Origin: Bacteroidales bacterium | GTDB taxonomy: Bacteria > Bacteroidota > Bacteroidia > Bacteroidales > Dysgonomonadaceae | Length of the DNA stretch: 8,853 nt | Assembly (NCBI GenBank): GCA_012798745.1 | Contig: JAAZMQ010000051.1 | Location: forward strand, 1-8,853 | Direction of reading: 5' to 3' | Part shown: positions 6,829 through 8,853 of the stretch, piece after piece | Layout: the number at the start of each line of letters is the position of its first letter | Numbering within the stretch: the stretch's first letter is position 1 | Notes under the pieces: generated by a model | The model's database searches: none | What the model saw: only the letters and a program-made list of their open reading frames with translations | What the model was told of the DNA's origin: nothing | Position numbers and translations under genes: made by a program

Positions 6829-7984
6829 CTGCTAACGATTTTTCATGGAGTACCGTTTTTTCATGATCGCCGACGGTCTCTGTTTCCGATAAAACATTTA
6901 CAATGGCAATTTCCGGATCGGGAGCGGTCGATAGCTTCTCTCCTGCAAAATGAATACGATTGATGATACGTTGAGTTTTTTGTACTGCCCGCAAGGGCAA
7001 CGGCACGTAATTCACCTGTGCTGCCAACTTTTGCCCATCGGGACCAATAATATAATTCAGCAAATCGACCAACACTTCGGCCTCTTGTCTCGAATGTCCA
7101 CAGTAAGTCTGATCCTCATAAACCAACAACCACGTCAACATGCTGATGGGATACGCATCGGGGTGTGGCATATCGGTAAGGGTAAGTTTCATATCGTCGG
7201 ACAAATTGGTCTCAGCTGCTGCAGATATGGTTTCCAACGTAGCTTTCACATAATTACCTGCTCTATTTTTGAGCAGCGCCGATGGCATCTGCAACGTTAA
7301 CGCATATTCCGACCCAACATAACCGATAGCACCTTCTGTTAATTGTACAATACTTGCCACACCCGGATTTCCTTTTGCGGCAAGACCAGCCTTCCATTTC
7401 AATGCTTTCCCTGTTCCCATTTCTCTATTCCATTCGGGGCTCACTTTGTTCAAATATTCCGAAAAAACAAATGTTGTTCCGCTGCCGTCGGAGCGATACA
7501 CAGGGGTTATTTCCAAATCGGGAAAACGAACATTGGGATTTTCGGCCGCCAGTCGCGAATCGTTCCATCGGGTAATCTTTCCCATGAAAATATCGGCAAT
7601 CAGCTCACCTGTCAGCCGCAGGCTATCCACTCCGCTAAGGGTGTACGACAATACCACTCCCCCCATACAGGTAGGGATATGCACCACTTCGGCACCCATC
7701 GATGCAGTTTCTTTTTCGTTTAAAAATGCATCACTAGCAGCAAAATTAACCGATTTATCGCGCAAACTACGGATACCGCCTCCACTACCGATGGCTCCAT
7801 AATTGATTCTCACGCCCGGATTTTTGCGCATGTAGTCTCTAAAAACGATGCTATAAAAAGGATAAGGAAAAGTAGCTCCTGCCCCCGAAAGAGTAACCCC
7901 CACCGACCTTTTGCTCTTGTCCCTACTTCCGCTACACGAAAATAACGAAAAACATATCAGGAGAAACAACAGTGTTTTTTTCAT
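6818..7984 (-). CDS. pstS: Phosphate-binding lipoprotein PstS
   Basis: This 388-residue solute-binding protein captures phosphate for the Pst importer. Residues 1-16 are a lipoprotein signal peptide ending in LFS before C17, so the mature protein is predicted to be lipid-anchored rather than free in the periplasm. Phosphate-contact motifs typical of PstS are visible: LSGAGATFPYPFYS (32-45), YGAIGSGGGIRSL (62-74), AASDAFL (82-88) and RSDGSGTTFVFSEYL (164-178). IADIFMGKITRWND at 129-142 is also a family landmark. A polar tail of about 45 residues (344-388) follows the last conserved block and overlaps the pstC start by 11 nt. I chose the ATG at 7984 because it gives the signal peptide directly. 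An in-frame ATG at 8026 would add 14 residues ahead of it and would lie inside the operator. It is the promoter-proximal gene of the operon and probably the most highly expressed. Confidence 0.95.
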   Translation of the reverse strand: MKKTLLFLLICFSLFSCSGSRDKSKRSVGVTLSGAGATFPYPFYSIVFRDYMRKNPGVRINYGAIGSGGGIRSLRDKSVNFAASDAFLNEKETASMGAEVVHIPTCMGGVVLSYTLSGVDSLRLTGELIADIFMGKITRWNDSRLAAENPNVRFPDLEITPVYRSDGSGTTFVFSEYLNKVSPEWNREMGTGKALKWKAGLAAKGNPGVASIVQLTEGAIGYVGSEYALTLQMPSALLKNRAGNYVKATLETISAAAETNLSDDMKLTLTDMPHPDAYPISMLTWLLVYEDQTYCGHSRQEAEVLVDLLNYIIGPDGQKLAAQVNYVPLPLRAVQKTQRIINRIHFAGEKLSTAPDPEIAIVNVLSETETVGDHEKTVLHEKSLADER

Positions 7985-8007
7985 CTTCGATTTAAAAATC
8001 TTATCTC

Positions 8008-8058
8008 GACTACAAAAATATAACACTTATGTTACAAAGTTGTTACAAAAATATGACA
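8008..8058 (-). promoter_or_regulatory. Pho box array: five 7-bp repeats at 11-nt period
   Basis: On the minus strand, reading towards pstS, there are five direct repeats: TGTCATA (8058-8052), TGTAACA (8047-8041), TGTAACA (8036-8030), TGTTATA (8025-8019) and TGTAGTC (8014-8008). The spacers are TTTT, ACTT, TAAG and TTTT, so TGT recurs every 11 nt without deviation. The E. coli Pho box has the same plan, with 7-bp CTGTCAT-like half-sites and 4-bp A/T-rich spacers bound head-to-tail by PhoB dimers. The array ends 24 nt before the pstS ATG. The encoded PhoB-type regulator is the obvious candidate to bind it. The last repeat is the weakest match and may not be a real half-site. Confidence 0.8.
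8013..8020 (-). promoter_or_regulatory. Candidate pstS -7 element
   Basis: TATTTTTG at 8020 to 8013 on the minus strand matches the Bacteroidota -7 consensus TAnnTTTG. Transcription would begin near 8006, giving a leader of about 20 nt. There is no good -33 element at the right distance; the nearest TTTG (8038 to 8035) leaves only a 14-nt spacer. That is what an activator-dependent promoter would look like. In this reading the third repeat of the Pho array ends 9 nt upstream of the -7, close to the E. coli pstS arrangement. The motif overlaps the last two repeats, so it could instead be a by-product of the array. Confidence 0.4.
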
Positions 8059-8064
8059 TAATTA

Positions 8065-8082
8065 TTAAGTTTAAAAACTTAA
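8065..8082. repeat. Perfect A/T-rich palindrome upstream of the Pho array
   Basis: TTAAGTTT, a 2-nt centre AA, then AAACTTAA form a perfect inverted repeat with 8-bp arms. It begins 7 nt upstream of the first Pho repeat, between the divergent pstS and rpsP promoters. It could be an operator for another regulator, a bendable upstream element, or chance in A/T-rich DNA. There is no following T-run that would make it a good terminator. Confidence 0.4.
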
Positions 8083-8220
8083 CCCCTAAATCCGGGTCTA
8101 TATATGTTAAAAGATGGAGTATTTTTCTTCTCTTCGACAAATCATTACAAAGAATTCGGAAGTAATTTATGCTTATCGTGAAAAGATAAACAAAAACTTC
8201 ATTTATCTGAAAAGTTTGTA

Positions 8221-8228
8221 TAACTTTG
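8221..8228 (+). promoter_or_regulatory. Candidate rpsP -7 element
   Basis: TAACTTTG on the plus strand matches the Bacteroidota -7 consensus TAnnTTTG, with a C after it as often seen. It lies 50 nt upstream of the rpsP ATG, so a leader of about 40-45 nt is expected. No clear TTTG is found at the -33 position (near 8198), so the promoter is only half supported by sequence. The leader just before the ATG is A/T-rich with no Shine-Dalgarno site. Confidence 0.45.
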
Positions 8229-8278
8229 CAACCTCAATACAAAAATGTCTCACATATTAAATTTAAAGAAATTATTAA

Positions 8279-8853
8279 ATGGCAACAAAACTGCGCTTAC
8301 AAAGACACGGACGCAAGCATTATGCGTTTTATCACATTGTCGTTGCAGATAGCAGGGCTCCACGGGATGGAAAGTTTATAGAAAGGATAGGTTCTTATAA
8401 TCCGAACACTCATCCGGCTACAATCACTTTAAATTTCGACAGGGCTTTGTATTGGCTGCAAACAGGTGCCCAACCCACACATACCGTTCGCAATATCTTA
8501 TCAAGAGAAGGCGTATTGTTAAAAAAACATCTTCTGGATGGTGTGGCAAAAGGTGCTTTTTCGGAAGAAGAAGCAGAAAAAAAATTCCAGGAATGGAGGG
8601 AGAACAAGCAAAAAACTCTTGATTCGTTGAAACACAAAGATGAAGAGAAACAGCGTGCCGATGACAAAGCCCGCCTCGAAGAAGAGAAAAAGATAAACGA
8701 AGAGAAAGCCAAAGTTTTAGCCAAGAAAAAAGCCGAAATGGAAGCAGCCAATGCTCCTGATTCAGAAGAACCGGCCGCAGAAGATAAGAAAGAAAAATCA
8801 GCTGCAAAGGACGAACCGGCTGCCAAAAAAGAACCGGCTGCAGAAGAAAAGAA
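8279..8853 (+). CDS. rpsP: 30S ribosomal protein S16 with long C-terminal extension (partial)
   Basis: The gene starts at 8279 and is open to the window end (191 codons, no stop reached). Residues 1 to about 85 are a canonical bacterial S16: MATKLRLQRHGRK, then IVVADSRAPRDGKFIERIGSYNP and the VRNILSREG region. S16 binds 16S rRNA and helps assemble the small subunit body. Typical S16 proteins are about 80-90 residues long. Here the core is followed by a conserved-looking KKHLLDGVAKGAFSEEEAEKKF segment, then a strongly charged, probably coiled-coil stretch (about 95-156) and an Ala/Glu/Lys/Pro tail in which EPAA occurs three times (164-167, 179-182, 185-188). Extended S16 proteins of roughly 180 residues are known from Bacteroidota, so the extension supports the lineage call. 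It is transcribed divergently from pstS and is unrelated to the Pho genes in function. Confidence 0.96.
   Translation, partial: MATKLRLQRHGRKHYAFYHIVVADSRAPRDGKFIERIGSYNPNTHPATITLNFDRALYWLQTGAQPTHTVRNILSREGVLLKKHLLDGVAKGAFSEEEAEKKFQEWRENKQKTLDSLKHKDEEKQRADDKARLEEEKKINEEKAKVLAKKKAEMEAANAPDSEEPAAEDKKEKSAAKDEPAAKKEPAAEEK

Larger units (their letters stand above)
156..8058 (-). other. Predicted Pho operon pstSCAB-phoU-phoB-phoR-PAP2
   Basis: Eight genes run in one direction with no clear terminator between them. Junctions from the promoter side are pstS/pstC overlap 11 nt, pstC/pstA overlap 4 nt, pstA/pstB overlap 13 nt, pstB to phoU 85 nt, phoU to phoB 33 nt, phoB/phoR overlap 4 nt, and phoR to PAP2 15 or 33 nt. 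The layout implies a main transcript from the Pho-box promoter upstream of pstS. Co-transcription across the 85-nt gap and into the PAP2 gene is inferred, not shown. Confidence 0.65.
7985..8278. other. Divergent pstS / rpsP intergenic region
   Basis: This 294-nt non-coding stretch carries control signals for both flanking genes. The pstS side holds the Pho array and a candidate -7; the rpsP side holds a TAACTTTG -7 and a leader of about 45 nt. The middle part, about 8083 to 8210, shows nothing I can assign. It contains only weak inverted repeats such as TTATC/GATAA near 8173-8188 and no convincing RNA gene or small protein. Confidence 0.6.

Noticed and set aside
7985..8026. A 14-residue upstream extension of PstS from an ATG at 8026
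   Set aside because: It would place extra residues ahead of a complete lipoprotein signal peptide and would be encoded by the Pho operator itself; the ATG at 7984 is far more plausible.
8104..8181. A 25-residue open frame on the plus strand between pstS and rpsP
   Set aside because: It has no ribosome binding site, no promoter nearby and no recognisable features; such frames occur by chance.
8161..8220. Imperfect repeats around TTATC...GAAAAG in the rpsP upstream region, considered as an RNA leader or riboswitch
   Set aside because: The repeats are short and A/T-rich, pairing is weak, and no known leader structure was recognised.
8410..8826. Serine/phenylalanine-rich open frames of 127-138 codons on the minus strand
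   Set aside because: They lie antisense to rpsP; their serine-rich low-complexity composition is the mirror of the Glu/Lys/Ala-rich S16 tail codons.

Overview
The window looks like chromosomal DNA from a Bacteroidota bacterium, most likely order Bacteroidales. The gene products have the character of that phylum: an S16 protein with a long charged C-terminal tail, and a lipoprotein-type PstS. Candidate promoters match the TAnnTTTG -7 element used by the Bacteroidota housekeeping sigma factor, and A/T-rich leaders replace Shine-Dalgarno sites in front of most genes. The genus cannot be fixed by eye.

Layout. Almost everything lies on the minus strand and reads from right to left. From about 8058 down to 156 there is one compact phosphate (Pho) locus: pstS, pstC, pstA, pstB, phoU, a PhoB-type response regulator, a PhoR-type sensor kinase, and a secreted PAP2-superfamily phosphatase. 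Four of the seven junctions overlap (11, 4, 13 and 4 nt). The other three gaps are 33 nt (phoU to phoB), 85 nt (pstB to phoU) and 15 or 33 nt (phoR to PAP2, depending on the start). Beyond the PAP2 gene, the first 29 codons of endonuclease IV (nfo) run off the left edge behind a candidate promoter of their own. At the right edge, on the plus strand and divergent from pstS, is rpsP (ribosomal protein S16), cut by the window end inside its tail.

How the genes work together. PstS binds phosphate outside the inner membrane, PstC and PstA form the channel and PstB drives import with ATP. In the known Pho system PhoU connects transporter activity to the PhoR kinase, which phosphorylates PhoB, and PhoB then activates pstS. 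Here transporter, signalling link and regulator pair appear to share one transcription unit, which would make the circuit autoregulated. The PAP2 phosphatase at the distal end is the least standard member and may add phosphate release from a lipid or other envelope substrate.

The most informative non-coding signal is upstream of pstS. Between 8058 and 8008 (minus strand) there are five 7-bp direct repeats beginning TGT at an exact 11-nt period with 4-nt spacers. This is the geometry of PhoB half-sites in the E. coli Pho box, and the first repeat, TGTCATA, matches the E. coli half-site. I read it as a multi-site Pho operator. Apart from that operator and the PAP2 extension, the window is a well-ordered version of a known system. 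I saw no mobile element, CRISPR array, tRNA or rRNA, and no evidence of a wholly new system.
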